From Siphonodentalium dalli (lineage: Eukaryota; Mollusca; Scaphopoda; Gadilida; Siphonodentaliidae): 64,000 nucleotides of DNA. Shown piece after piece: positions 1-11,111 of this stretch. The position numbers and the translations under genes are program-made. The notes beneath the pieces were generated by a model. That model saw only the letters and a list, made by a program, of their open reading frames with translations, had not been told where the DNA came from and made no database searches. Location: assembly GCA_032622095.1 (NCBI GenBank), contig CP136065.1:38290732-38354731 (forward strand). The letters run 5' to 3'. The stretch's first letter is position 1. Each line of letters begins with the position of its first letter.

Positions 1-2256
1 GTGTTGTCTATAATGTGATCTGGGGGTTCATGGTAAATGATATGGAATGTGTTGTGTATGTGATCTGGGGGTTCATGGTATATGATATGGAATGTGTTGT
101 ATATAATGTGATCTGGGGGTTCAAGGTATATAATATGGAATGTGTTGTATATAATGTGATCTGGGGGTTCATTGTATATATGGAATGTGCTGCATATAAT
201 GTGATCTGGGGGTTCATGGTATATAATATGGAATGTGTTGTATATAATGTGATCTGGGGGGTTCATGGTATATAATATGGAATGTGTTGTATATAATGTG
301 ATCTGGGGGTTCATGGTATATAATATGGAATGTGTTGTATATAATGTGATCTGGGGGTTCATGGTATATAATATGGAATGTGTTGTATATAATGTGATCT
401 GGGGCCCCAGTTCATGGTATATAATATGGAATGTGTTGTATATGTGATCTGGGGGTTCATGGTATGTGATATGGAATGTGTTGTATATAACGTGATCTGG
501 GGGTTCATGGTATATAATATGGAATGTGTTGTATATAATGTGATCTGAGGGTTCATGGTATATAATATGGAATGTGTTGTATATAATGTGATCTGGGTGG
601 TTCATGGTATATAATATGGAATGTGTTGTATATGTGATATGGGGGGTTCATGGTATATAATATGGAATGTGTTGTATATAATGTTATCTGGGGGTTCATG
701 GTATATAATATGGAATGTGTTGTATATAATGTGATCTTGGGGTTCATGGTATATATGGAATGTGTTGTATATAATGTGATATGGGGGTTCATGGTATATA
801 ATATGGAATGTGTTGTATATAATGTGATATGGGGGTTCATGGTATAAAATATGGAATGTGTTGTATATAATGTGATCTGGGGGTTCATGGTATATAATAT
901 GGAATGTGTTGTATATAATGTGATCTGGGGGTTCATGGTATAAAATATGGAATGTGTTGTATATAATGTGATCTGGGGGTTCATGATATAAAATATGGAA
1001 TGTGTTGTATATAATGTGATCTGGGGGTTCATGGTATAAAATATGGAATGTGTTGTATATAATGTGATCTGGGGGTTCATGGTATAAAATATGGAATGTG
1101 TTGTATATAATGTGATCTGGGGGTTCATGGTATAAAATATGGAATGTGTTGTATATGTGATCTGGGGGTTCATGGTATAAAATATGGAATGAGTTGTATA
1201 TAATGTGATCTGGGGGTTCATGGTATAAAATATGGAATGTGTTGTATATAATGTGATCTGGGGGTTCATGGTATATAATATGGAATGTGTTGTATACAAT
1301 GTGATCTGGGGGTTCATGGTATAAAATATGGAATGTGTTGTATATAATGTGATCTGGGGGTTCATGGTATAAAATATGGAATGTGTTGTATATAATGTGA
1401 TCTGGGGGTTCATGGTATAAAATATGGAATGTGTTGTATATAATGTGATCTGGGGGTTCATGGTATAAAATATGGAATGTGTTGTATATAATGTGATCTG
1501 GGGGTTCATGGTATAAAATATGGAATGTGTTGTATATAATGTGATCTGGGGGTTCATGGTATAAAATATGGAATGTGTTGTATATAATGTGATCTGGGGG
1601 TTCATGGTATAAAATATGGAATGTGTTGTATATAATGTGATCTGGGGGTTCATGGTATATAATATGGAATGTGTTGTATATAATATGATCTGGGGGTTCA
1701 TGGTATAAAATATGGAATGTGTTGTATATAATGTGATCTGGGGGTTCATAATATATAATATGGAATGTCTTGTATATAATGTGATCTGGGGGTTCATGGT
1801 ATATGATATGGAATGTGTTGTATATAATGTGATCTGGGGGTTCATGGTATATAATATGGAATGTGTTGTATATAATGTGATCTGGGGGTTCATGGTATAT
1901 AATATGGAATGTGTTGTATATAATGTGATCTGGGGGTTCATGGTATAAAATATGGAATGTGTTGTATATAATGTGATCTGGGGGTTCATGGTATATAATA
2001 TGGAATGTGTTGTATATAATGTGATCTGGGGGTTCATGGTATATGAATTGGAATGTGTTGTATATAATGTGATCTGGGGGTTCATGGTATATAATATGGA
2101 ATGTGTTGTATATAATGTGATCTGGGGGTTCATGGTATATAATATGGAATGTGTTGTATATAATGTGATCTGGGGGTTCATGGTATAAAATATGGAATGT
2201 GTTGTATATAATGTGATCTGGGGGTTCATGGTATAAAATATGGAATGTGTTGTATA
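1..2256. repeat. 48-bp minisatellite array (about 47 units)
   Basis: Head-to-tail units of 48 bp, each with the landmarks TGTGATCTGGGGGTTCATGG and GGAATGTGTTGTATATAA. The array is already running at base 1, so its left edge lies outside the window. Units differ by point changes and a few small deletions. A block of units at roughly 840-1640 carries a TATAAAAT variant, while most others carry TATATAAT, which suggests local spreading of variants. Because 48 is divisible by three, the minus strand stays open for over 500 codons with a 16-residue repeat. The repeat is low-complexity and lacks any gene context, so it is not called a gene. Confidence 0.97.
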
Positions 2257-4435
2257 TGGGTGAATATTTGAAAACTGTACAATTTGGAAGATTGCATTAT
2301 GCGAAATTCAAAGTTCGAATTCACACAAAAAAACATTTCCATGTCGAACCTGATGACTCACCATGAATTAGGGTTTGCTTCGGCACGCTGGAATTTTATT
2401 CCTATTGCCATGGCAACATGACTTAATCAAGCAAAGTAGTAAAATATGTCACTCCTGTTACTAACAAACAACAATCAGCTTACACCAATAGCAGTCATTT
2501 CATACGACTAAAATATATTTATTGTTATTACCTTTTGTTACTTCTTGGAAATAATTGAGCTTGAATAAGCTCATCATAGTGAATATGTTTAAAATCTGTA
2601 TAAGCATGGGTCAACTCACACATTTATTGCATAAAAGTACAAAACTGATTACTCTGTAGGCCATGAACTTAAGAGTTCCAAGTTTATCAAATTTGCATAA
2701 GTAACGGCACTTTGTACCAATCCCAATATAATAATAACTTTTTTCTTTGGATGAGTTTTTTTTTAATAAAATATAGATATGCACTGATAACAGGAGTGAC
2801 ATTGGTAACAGGAGTGACATTTTGGTAACAGGAATGATCCTCCTGGTTTTCACAATGTTGCCATATACGGTGAATTTTGGTACACAATAATGTTATATCA
2901 CTCAAGAATCTTGCTTTTGTATGTGATCATCTTCAGTAAAAACTCTAACTATGTTTGGCCAGGTCAACACTCTGGCTGGCACTCGACTGGAGGGCATCAA
3001 CAGATGGATACAACTCATAGGCTGATTCAGATAAAGAATAGGTTTGGGTTTTCACAATTCACCCTGTATAAATTGATCTGTCTGTGGTTTATATTGAGAG
3101 TTAAGAAAAGGTATGCAACTGTTTTGCTTGTTGGTGTGGGATAACTTGGAATAAATATCAAAAGATATTGCTGTAGCCACCAAGACTAGTCCCTGCATCT
3201 CTGATGTGACTCTTGTTGGAAATATAGTATAAAATCAAACCGGAATACCAAATCATTCATATCCATTTGACTCTTCAATACTAGTAGGTCACATGTGACT
3301 TTTTTATTTAATTAAGACATAGTTAGAAGCTGTATAACACAAGACTTCAATTTATGGTCTTTATTTTGAACAGAACTGTGTTATAAATTTCTGGTATTTT
3401 ATATGTGGCAAATTTAATGAAGTTGACCATTGCCTGAATGGAGGTGGGGGAGTTGCATGATATCAAACAACAAATATAAAACATATATTTATTACTTCAT
3501 TTTTTTTCAAATGGATTATATTGAATTTCCTTCTTGTGATGAAAAGTGATGACTACTGACTTGTGGTCATCTTCATTGACAAGAACTGGCTAATCAAAGG
3601 GTTGTTGGCAATAAATGTGCATTGCACATATCTATTGCACCTGTAACTGTCACTCCTGTTACCAAAAAAGTAACAGGAGTGACAGTAACAGGAGTGACAG
3701 ATATGGCAGTTAATGACAAATTTCTAAAAATGTATCTGGATTTGAAATTAAACACTTATGATTTGCATAAAAGACTCATTCTAGAATATGAAAAACATAT
3801 TTCTGAAACATCGAACATGATGAAAGAAATGATATTGTGGTAACAGGAGTGACTTACAATTAACCTACTTGCCTCATTTGTTCATTAATGTGCTCCGGTA
3901 TGCATAAATGATTTCAAACCACCGCTATTTTGACTTTTGTTTGGATTACCTATTTGGTGACCTTCCCTCTGGTGGCAGGTTTCTCGAAAAAGCTACTGTA
4001 CACACTCATATAATTCCTTGTTATACTCTTGGTAACAGGAGTGACATAGAAATTGATGACAGGAGCAATGAGATCTATATTTTCAAGTTTGAATGAAGAA
4101 AGTCCATCTTCCAGTTATAGTCGTTTTGTTCAAGTTTCATGGACTCAAATAGGATTGAATATGTGAGATTTATCTGATCTCTTCGGGAAAAAAATATAGT
4201 CTATTCTGTTCAATGTAGAAAAGTAACATTCAGAAATTGATGACATGGACTCATGTTGGCTCTGTAAAAATCCAACAGCTAAGACTTTGGTTCAGTTTTT
4301 TTGCCTGAATATCATCCTAATTATCATGGTACCTAGAAAAAATTATTATTTGGTTTTCTCCTGTTGCACACACTTCTGTAATTATAGGACCAATGGTCGT
4401 AACATCAAATTGTACACTTTTCAAATATTCACCCA
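2257..4435. mobile_element. 2.18-kb TIR transposon inserted in the minisatellite, TA target duplication
   Basis: The left end begins TGGGTGAATATTTGAAAA, and the right end is its reverse complement. The terminal inverted repeats match over 30 bp with one mismatch and then diverge. TA flanks both ends (2255-2256 and 4436-4437). Removing the element and one TA restores an uninterrupted satellite monomer (TGTATATAATGTG). A TA duplication fits Tc1/mariner-like elements; a 4-bp ATAT duplication fits the same bases and cannot be excluded. No transposase was recognised inside. Short open frames (for example 2890-3144 and 3622-3843) have no motif I know. The interior holds the 14-mer family listed separately, so this is probably a non-autonomous element. 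Confidence 0.85.
2448..4045. repeat. Dispersed 14-mer GTAACAGGAGTGAC, both orientations
   Basis: Exact or near-exact copies lie at 2448-2461 (minus), about 2787-2800 (GATAACAGGAGTGAC), 2805-2818, 2825-2838 (two changes), 3649-3662 (minus), 3670-3683, 3685-3698, 3840-3853 and 4032-4045. The pair 3649-3662/3670-3683 forms a perfect inverted repeat around a 7-base spacer. All copies noticed lie inside the TIR element. The function is unknown; internal transposase-binding sites are one possibility. Confidence 0.85.
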
Positions 4436-4456
4436 TATAATGTGATCTGGGGGTTC
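4436..4456 (+). repeat. Residual 48-bp satellite monomer beyond the insertion
   Basis: Right after the TIR element the sequence resumes with TATAATGTGATCTGGGGGTT, in the same orientation and register as the array. It then runs into non-satellite sequence, so the array ended about 21 bp beyond the insertion point. Confidence 0.9.
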
Positions 4457-4532
4457 GAAAATGTAAGTGGGCCTTTAAGGCAACAAACACAATAAAAATT
4501 TAAAAAAATGACCATAGATCGTTTGTTGAACT

Positions 4533-4887
4533 TAAAGTGATGTGAAACACTCCGGTAGGGTGACAAATAGAAATGGAGAATAATCTTGCTCAAATTGGTA
4601 ATTGTTACAAATATTATATTCAAATTGACAACAAACACCGCCATTCTTATATAAATTAATTAAATACAGTGACTCTCGATGGCAAAATCGTTTTCGTTAA
4701 CTTATCGCAGATAGTTGCATCCCGAATCGAGAAGCAAATATTTACAATTGCGCGTAGTTCACACGATGTTTTCTATGGTGTAGTAAGGTCGATTTGTTTG
4801 AAATTTTCGACGATGTTACTCGATGGCTATATTCCTCCAGTTGGGATAGTGCCTGATTACTAACATACTAGTTTCACGCACCTGAAT
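4533..4887 (-). repeat. Dispersed repeat family D, copy 1
   Basis: About 350 bp, running on the minus strand from CAGGTGCGTGAAAC to TGTTTCACATCACTTTAA. Related copies are at 16275-16588 (+), 43001-43367 (+, ending in a run of 23 A) and about 23076-23530 (-, interrupted). No terminal inverted repeats were seen. The A tail on one copy hints at a SINE-like retroposon, but no tRNA-type promoter was identified. The open frame at 4669-4863 is part of this repeat and is not a gene. Confidence 0.75.
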
Positions 4888-4912
4888 GAGTACATAAAAT
4901 GATAATATATCT

Positions 4913-5312
4913 TTAACCCTTTACCCAACAAACCGGCCAAAACCGGCCAAATAAAGCTTCAACAGCCTAAAATATCTTCGGTCTCTCTCAATAGAACCAT
5001 ACAAATATGGATATCATTGGAACCGGCTCCTTGACCACATTGTGATAGTTACAGTTATGCCCTGTGCCAATGCATTCTCTTATATATGCGAGTCGACCAT
5101 AGGTCGCCTCGCATATATAAGAGAATGCATTGGCCTAAAAAAAATCTTTTTTTAACACTTTTTACCATTTTTTCTTACATTCTTTAACAATTTTATAATT
5201 TTTAATGTGTTAAGCCAATGCATTCTCTTATATATGCGAGGCGACCTATGGTCGACTCGCATATATAAGAGAATGCATTGGCACAGGGCCCTTCTGTTGG
5301 GTAAAGGGTTAA
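4913..5312. mobile_element. TTAA-flanked MITE (piggyBac-like), copy 1
   Basis: Bounded by TTAA on both sides, with termini CCCTTTACCCAACA and TGTTGGGTAAAGGG. A TTAA duplication with CCC...GGG ends is the piggyBac signature. The interior has two strong palindromes, each containing GCATTCTCTTATATATGCGA, separated by a T-rich TTACATTCTTTAACAA stretch. There is no coding capacity. Nearly identical copies are at 20574-20972 and 33431-33829. Confidence 0.88.
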
Positions 5313-5848
5313 TGTGTTGAATGTTGGTTTCTGAAAATCTGGCTGTCATAGCTGCGCCAAAAAGAGACCAACAGTGTCAATGAACAATGAGTGGCTACAG
5401 TATACCAGTGGACCATGATAAGTGACCCAGTGTCAGGACACAGTGGACAAGCCAGCTGACTGTCATAAAGGTAATCCTAGGACAACACCCGATGTGCATG
5501 AACTGTGATAATGTCAGCTGACCAGGAGATCACTATCATTCACTCTCATATATCACTGTTGGATGCCGGTGCCTTTTGGACATCTCTGTCCCATCATGCA
5601 AGAGGCTATCACAGTATAGCCTATATGCCCAGGAACTGTGTTGTGGAAGGAATAATTTTAATGGCCTAGCACTGTGTTTCTCCTCAGATCTGAGGCAATT
5701 ATATGGCAGTGTACTTTAGACTGATCAGATATTTACAGTGATATTGTTACCATTTCATATGATTAAGCATCTCATCATTTTAAACACCTCTCTGGCTAGC
5801 TGTACATTGACTCCAAAACTAACACAGTTAGATTTGGTGGACATCCCA
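5313..5848. other. No gene seen
   Basis: AT-rich sequence between MITEs. I see no splice-compatible coding block, RNA gene or tandem repeat here. Confidence 0.6.
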
Positions 5849-5850
5849 TA

Positions 5851-5930
5851 CAGTAATGCCCTAAATAATCGACTTCTTAGCCACAGCAGAATTATGGGTA
5901 TAAACTTTTCAGGATTTAGTCGTCTGCTCA
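5851..5930. mobile_element. Mariner-type MITE, left half only
   Basis: Starts TA|CAGTAATGCCCTAAATAATC and continues through the family core (CCACAGCAGAATTATGGGTA, then TTTTCAGGATTTAGTCG). The match stops before the right arm. The full-length family has near-perfect inverted arms and TA flanks (see 7448-7660). Confidence 0.8.
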
Positions 5931-6004
5931 TTTTATTGAACACCCCTCTAAATGAACGATAGATCATGCCAATGTATACTATTATAAATGAATGGGAGAA
6001 TCCA

Positions 6005-6410
6005 TAGCAGGCTAGCATCACCAAATTCACCCTCTGGGGACCTCATTCTGCATGGCCTCATCTGCTATGGGAGACATAGACTCAGATTGAAGTTCCCGAA
6101 TGGTGAATATTGTGATGTACACCCATTGGGAACCTCGATTATGCAATTTGGGGATATAGAGAAACTAAACTAAAAAGAAATATAATCTGTGTGAAAAAGT
6201 TTCTATAGAAATTTTATAATAAAGAAACTTCCAGAGAAGATGAGGCCTAAGCAGAATGAGGTCCCCAGATGGTGAATTTAGTGGCGCTATCCCGCCTAGT
6301 CACCAGAAGGTGAATTTAGTGATGCTAGCCCGCTACGCATGATAGCGTCACTAAATTCACCCTCTGGGAACCTCATTCGGCAAATGACAGGCACACTAAA
6401 CTCAGATTTG
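6005..6410. mobile_element. hAT-type double-hairpin MITE, 5'-truncated copy
   Basis: Contains the family blocks GGTGAATTTAGTGACGCTAT and CACCCTCTGGGGACCTCATT, and ends with CAAATGACAGGCACACTAAA. The left terminus is missing. Intact relatives at 17918-18345, 44306-44757 and 60054-60307 have 8-bp target duplications. Confidence 0.8.
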
Positions 6411-6693
6411 AAATCACCAAACTTTTCTGAAGCCGTTAATATACCAGAAAGGCACATTCATTGTATTTTGGTCCTATGACAGGGAATTCAGTGACATATT
6501 GAAGCCATTGTTATTATTAATCAATGCTCATTTGTACCTGTGCTAAATAGTCTGCTATCGATCGTTCCGGTTACTTTATTGGATCTTAAAAGGATATATT
6601 ACAAGCGCACTTTATGACCTCTTATTTGATCCCCTTGTCCAGATGACAAGCTAATTGGCAAATAACTGATCTCTGCCTTTTAAGTCGGATTTT
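6411..6693. other. No gene seen
   Basis: Unique-looking AT-rich sequence between two copies of the hAT-type MITE. No coding or RNA signal. Confidence 0.55.
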
Positions 6694-6720
6694 GAGTATC
6701 AGTAGTCGGGGATTAAATTA

Positions 6721-7170
6721 CCTGCAAATAGTTTGTCTGTCATTTGCAAAATGAGGTCCCCCCCCCCCCAGAGAGTGAATTTAGTGACGTTATCACGCAC
6801 AGCGAGCTACCATCACCAAATTCACCCTCTGGGGACCTCATTCTGCTTAGGCCTCATAATCTGGGAAGGATCTATAGTCTCAATTTAACATTGTTTGTAG
6901 TTACTTTTTCCATCTGGGAAGTTTCTATATCCCCTAAGTTTCTATATCCCCTAAAATGCATAATCGAAGTGATTAATGGATGAACATCACCAACTTCAAC
7001 TGGGGAACTTCAATCTGATCCTAGGTCTCCCATAGAAGTTGAGGCCCAAGCAGAATGATGTCCCCAGAGGGTGAATTTGGTATGCTAGCCCACCATGTGG
7101 GATAGCGTCACTAAATTCACTCTCCGGGGACCTCATTCTGCAAATGACAGACACACTATTTGAAGGCTTG
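6721..7170. mobile_element. hAT-type double-hairpin MITE with unusual long flanking repeats
   Basis: Carries both hairpin modules and a right terminus CACTATTTGAAGGCTTG. The left terminus lacks the first bases of the family TIR. Imperfect 32-bp direct repeats flank it (6694-6725 and 7170-7201, three mismatches), far longer than the 8-bp duplication of other copies. A C run (about 10) interrupts the left hairpin near 6760. Confidence 0.75.
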
Positions 7171-7447
7171 AGTATCAGTAGCCGGGAATTAATTTACCTG
7201 CGTGACAGCGCTTGCCGTGTAATCTCCAATCTTCCTACATTGTATCGGTATAATTTGCCACCAATAGGAGCTCTGCGAGTGATCGGTTATTGATTTGTTC
7301 CGAGTAGCCTGACCTGAGGAGGGCGCTCACCTGGTGGTGAACTACATCCGGTTATTAGGTGTGATAAGATATAAAGATCATTCCAGGCTGGCAACACCAA
7401 GTAATACAAGAGTCAACATGACCGATATCCCACACAGTGGCAACATA

Positions 7448-7660
7448 CAGTAATGCTCTAAGTAATCGACTTCTAAGCCACAGCAGAATTATGGGTAACT
7501 TTTCAGGACTTAGACGGAAATATGGCTTGTTGCCATTCATCGGAATGCTCTCCTTGAGAGCTTTCCGATGAATGCCAACAAGCCATATTTCCGACTAAAT
7601 CCTGAAAAGTTACCCATAATTCTGATGTGGTTAAGAAGTGGATTAATTAGAGCATTACTG
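7448..7660. mobile_element. Mariner-type MITE, full length
   Basis: TA at both flanks (7446-7447, 7661-7662). Termini are CAGTAATGCTCTAA and TTAGAGCATTACTG. The two arms are nearly reverse complements along their whole length, with a short loop near GAGAGC (about 7550). No coding potential. The fold-back form and TA flanks fit a mariner/Tc1-derived MITE. Confidence 0.88.
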
Positions 7661-8529
7661 TATAAGAGTAGGTATTCCTTCCGAAGTGCCATGCAGACAA
7701 GTTAGAAATCAACTAAATGGAAAGAACAAACATTAGGCAGTATGCCTGGTGTTTTTTTTTATTTGTTATATAAAAGCATACAATGTTTGTATATTAAAGT
7801 GTATGCACACCAATAATAAACAAGAGATGGACTGTGGTATATAGGCATACCTATAACCTATGAGAGTTATACTCAGACAGATTGATGGACCCAAAAATCA
7901 GCATTATCATATAAACAAAGATGAACAAATATGGAAAAAAAATCTATACAAAATGATTGAACATGCCATTGAATGTCCTCATAGTGGTGAACATCCGTAC
8001 CATATTTCATTGAGATCCGAGCATTACTGTTCAAGTTATGATCTGAATTAGGGCAAACTAAAAGTTGAAAATGGGCCGAAACTCATCGGTAACTCATTTA
8101 AGAAATAATTGGATGGAACCTATATTTGAACTTGGTCTGTTGTTTTGGCTGAGAAACACACGTACCAACTTTATTTCATATCAAATAATCCAAACTGGAG
8201 TTATTGATCAGAAACAAAAAATGTTGAGAGATGGATGGATGGACTGATTTAATTATACGACCGTATTTTTTTCAAGGCTGGCTTTTTAAATACTAACTGG
8301 CTGTTATTATATTATTGGGCCATGATAGGTAGTTGGGTTTTAATAATTTTGAAACATAGAATGCATGCACAGGTTGTAATATATCAAAATGGTTAATTTG
8401 AAAGTTGCTTTCATGTATATGCATGTAAGAATGTCATATCTAGGTGTGGTGTATATTAAGTATGAAATGTAACGTATTCAGTATAAAGAGTATATCGTCA
8501 TCAGTTCAGTTACCCCGGTGACAGAACAT
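7661..8529. other. AT-rich stretch, possible old dispersed repeat, no gene
   Basis: Segment 7870-8250 (with GATGGACCCAAAAATCAGCA and ATGTTGAGAGATGGATGGAT) reads like one of the dispersed modules seen elsewhere in mollusc-type genomes. No second copy was found in the window. No coding exon is evident. Confidence 0.4.
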
Positions 8530-8667
8530 TTAAAACCATTTCATGATGGCCCGGGAGCTTCCTGAATTTTTGCGAAAACCCTGTGCCAATGCATTCTCTC
8601 ATATATGCAAGTCGACCATAGGTCACCTTGCATATATAGGAGAATGCATTGGCCTAACAAATTTTAT

Positions 8668-9020
8668 ATTATTTTTTATAATTATTAAAGAATAAGAAAA
8701 TGAAAAAAAATGATAATAAATTGTTAAAGAATGTAAGAAATAATGATAAAAAAAATGATAAAATTGTTAGAGAATGTAAGAAAAAAATGATAAAAATTGA
8801 TAAAGAATGTAAGAAAAAATGGAAAAAAGTTAAAAAATTGTCATAGAATGAAAGAACAAAATGAATAAAATGATAAAATTGTTAAAGAATATAATAAAAA
8901 ATTATACAAATTGTTATAGAATGTAAGAAAAAATTATAACAAATGATAAAAATTCAATGTAAGAATGTAAGAAAAAATGATAAAAAATTGTTATAGAATG
9001 TAAGAATAGATGATAAATGA
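8668..9020. repeat. A-rich degenerate tandem repeat, unit about 28-35 bp
   Basis: Repeated GAATGTAAGAAAAAATGATA / AAAAATTGTTAAAG modules. The same modules appear reversed at 26375-26690 and briefly inside the other TTAA MITEs (for example 5155-5212). Confidence 0.8.
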
Positions 9021-9037
9021 ATGTGTCAATGACACTG

Positions 9038-10906
9038 TAGCTCAACTTGGGTAGGGGAATAATTTAATGGTCGACAGTAAATGGAGGAATAGGAAAAGTG
9101 CTAATTGAAATGTCTAAGTAAGACTAGATGTACATGTCAATATCAACATTTATAACAGGTTTCATAATGATCGGATCAGGGATGTGGTAATTATGGTGTG
9201 CCAAAGGATTTATTGATGCAAAGAGTAAATTCTAAAATGGCCAACGGCAGCCATGTTTTTTTCCGAATTACCCCAAAATGACTTGTTCCCATCTACAGCC
9301 TTTACAAATCTCATAATGATCTGATCAAAGATATGACCTGTAGCCTGTGCCAATGGATTTAGTCATGCAAAGAGTAAAATCCAAGATGGCTGCTGGCGGC
9401 CATGTTTTTCGGCTGAACAACCCCAAAATGACTCGTTTCCCATCTACATGTCATTGTTAACATACATGACAAATTTCTTGAAGTTCCAACCAAAGCTACA
9501 ACCTGTAGCCCACACCAAAGGATTTATTCATGCAAAGAGTAAAATCCAATATGGCTGCTGGCGGACATGTTTTTTAGCCAAACGACCCCAAAATGACTCG
9601 TTCCCATCTACATGTTAATATTAACATCCATGATAAATATCATGATGATCAAACAAACAGTACGACCTGTAGCCCGTGCCAATGGATTGAATTTTGAAAT
9701 CCAAGATGGCTGCCAGCAGCCATGTTTTTTGGCCGTATGACCCCAAAATGACTCGTTCCCATATACATGTCAATATCAATATTCATGACAAATTTCATAA
9801 AGGTCAGACCAAAGGTACGACCTGTAACCCGTGCCAAAGGATTTAGTCATGCAAAGAGTAAAATCCAAGATGGTTGCTGGCGGCCATGTTTTTTGGCCAA
9901 ATGACCCCAAAATCACTCGTTCCCATCTACATGTCATTGTTAACATCCATGACAAATTTCATGAAGTTCTGACCAAAGCTACAACCTGTAGCCCGCGCCA
10001 AAGAATTTAGTCATGCAAAGAGTAAAATCCAAGATGGCTGCTGGCGGCCATGTTTTTTGGCTGAACGACCCCAAAATCACTCGTTCCCATCTACATGTCA
10101 ATATTAACATCCATGACAAATTTCATAATGATCAGACGAACAGCACGACCTGTAGCCCGCGCCAATGGATTGAATTTTGAAATCCAAAATGGCCACCAGC
10201 GGCCATGTTTTTTGGCAGAATGACCCCAAAATGACTCGTTCCCATCTACATGTCAATGTCAACATTCATGACAAAATTCATAAAGATCAGACCATAGGTA
10301 CGACCTGTAGCCCGCGCCAAAGGATTTAGTCATGCAAAGAGTAAAATCCATGATGGCTGCTGGCGGCCATGTTTTTTGGCCGAACAACCCCAAAATCACT
10401 CGTTCCCATCTACATGTCATTGTTAACATCCATGACAAATTTCATGAAGTTCTGATCAAAACTACGACCTGTAGCCTGCGCCAAAGGATTTAGTCATGCA
10501 AAGAGTAAAATCCAAGATGGCTGCCAGCGGCCATGTTTTTTGGCCTAACGACCCCAAAATGACTCGTTCCCATCTACATGTCAATATTAACATCCATGAC
10601 AAATTTCATAATGATCAGACGAACAGTACGACCTGTAGCCCGCGCCAATGGATTGAATTTTGAAATCCAAAATGGCCACCAGCGGCCATGTTTTTTGGCC
10701 GAATGACCCCAAAATGACTCGTTCCCATCTACATGTCAATGTCAACATTCATGACAAATTTCATAAAGATCAGACCAAAGGTACGACCTGTAGCCCGCGC
10801 CAAAGGAAATTGTTGACGGACACACGCACACACGAACACACGCACACACGGACGACGGACGCCAAGCCATGGCAATAGCTCAAACTTACAAAAGTAAGTT
10901 GAGCTA
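9038..10906. mobile_element. Nested repeat element with trimeric higher-order repeat
   Basis: Bounded by short inverted ends TAGCTCAACTT (9038-9048) and AAGTTGAGCTA (10896-10906). The interior is a tandem array of about 155- and 164-bp monomers. Each has the landmarks ACTCGTTCCCATCTACATGT, AATGGC(T)G and GCGGCCATGTTTTTTGGC. From about 9751 on, monomers follow the order long-long-short, so the array repeats every 481-482 bp. The short monomer has GGATTGAATTTTGAAATCCA where the long one has TCATGCAAAGAGTAAAATCC. The right end has an ACACACG-rich tract, CCATGGCAATAGCTCA, and a small terminal hairpin. Diverged monomers recur at 13640-14200 and 14660-14945. Confidence 0.8.
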
Positions 10907-11111
10907 AAAATGATAAAAATTGTTAAAGAATGTAAGAACAAATTATAAAAATTTGTTTAAGAATGAAAGAAAAAATTATAAAAATTGTATAGGCCAATGC
11001 ATTCTCTATTATATGTGAGGCAACCTATGGTCGACTCGCATATAAAAGAGAATACATTGACACAGGGTCTTTAATGTTGCGCCAGCACTGCTCCCGTCAT
11101 GAAAGGGTTAA

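Larger units (their letters stand above)
8530..11111. mobile_element. Composite TTAA element containing a nested element
   Basis: TTAA lies at both ends (8530-8533, 11108-11111). Subterminal sequence is shared with other TTAA elements: left AACCATTTCATGATGG; right, reverse complemented, CCCTTTCATGACGGGAGC. Just inside each end is the palindrome cassette (near 8587-8653 and 10993-11064). Between these lie A-rich tandem repeats (8668-9020 and 10908-10990) split by a nested element at 9038-10906. Without that insert, this would be an ordinary MITE of about 700 bp. Confidence 0.75.

Noticed and set aside
553-2229. 558-codon open frame on the minus strand
   Set aside because: Entirely the 48-bp satellite read in a frame that cannot close because the period is divisible by three.
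1-2256. CRISPR-like array
   Set aside because: Units abut with no unique spacers; this is a eukaryotic minisatellite.
3622-3843. Small open frame with repeated VTGVT/VTPVT peptide
   Set aside because: The peptide repeat is the translation of the 14-mer, which occurs in both orientations and outside the frame, so the DNA word is the unit.
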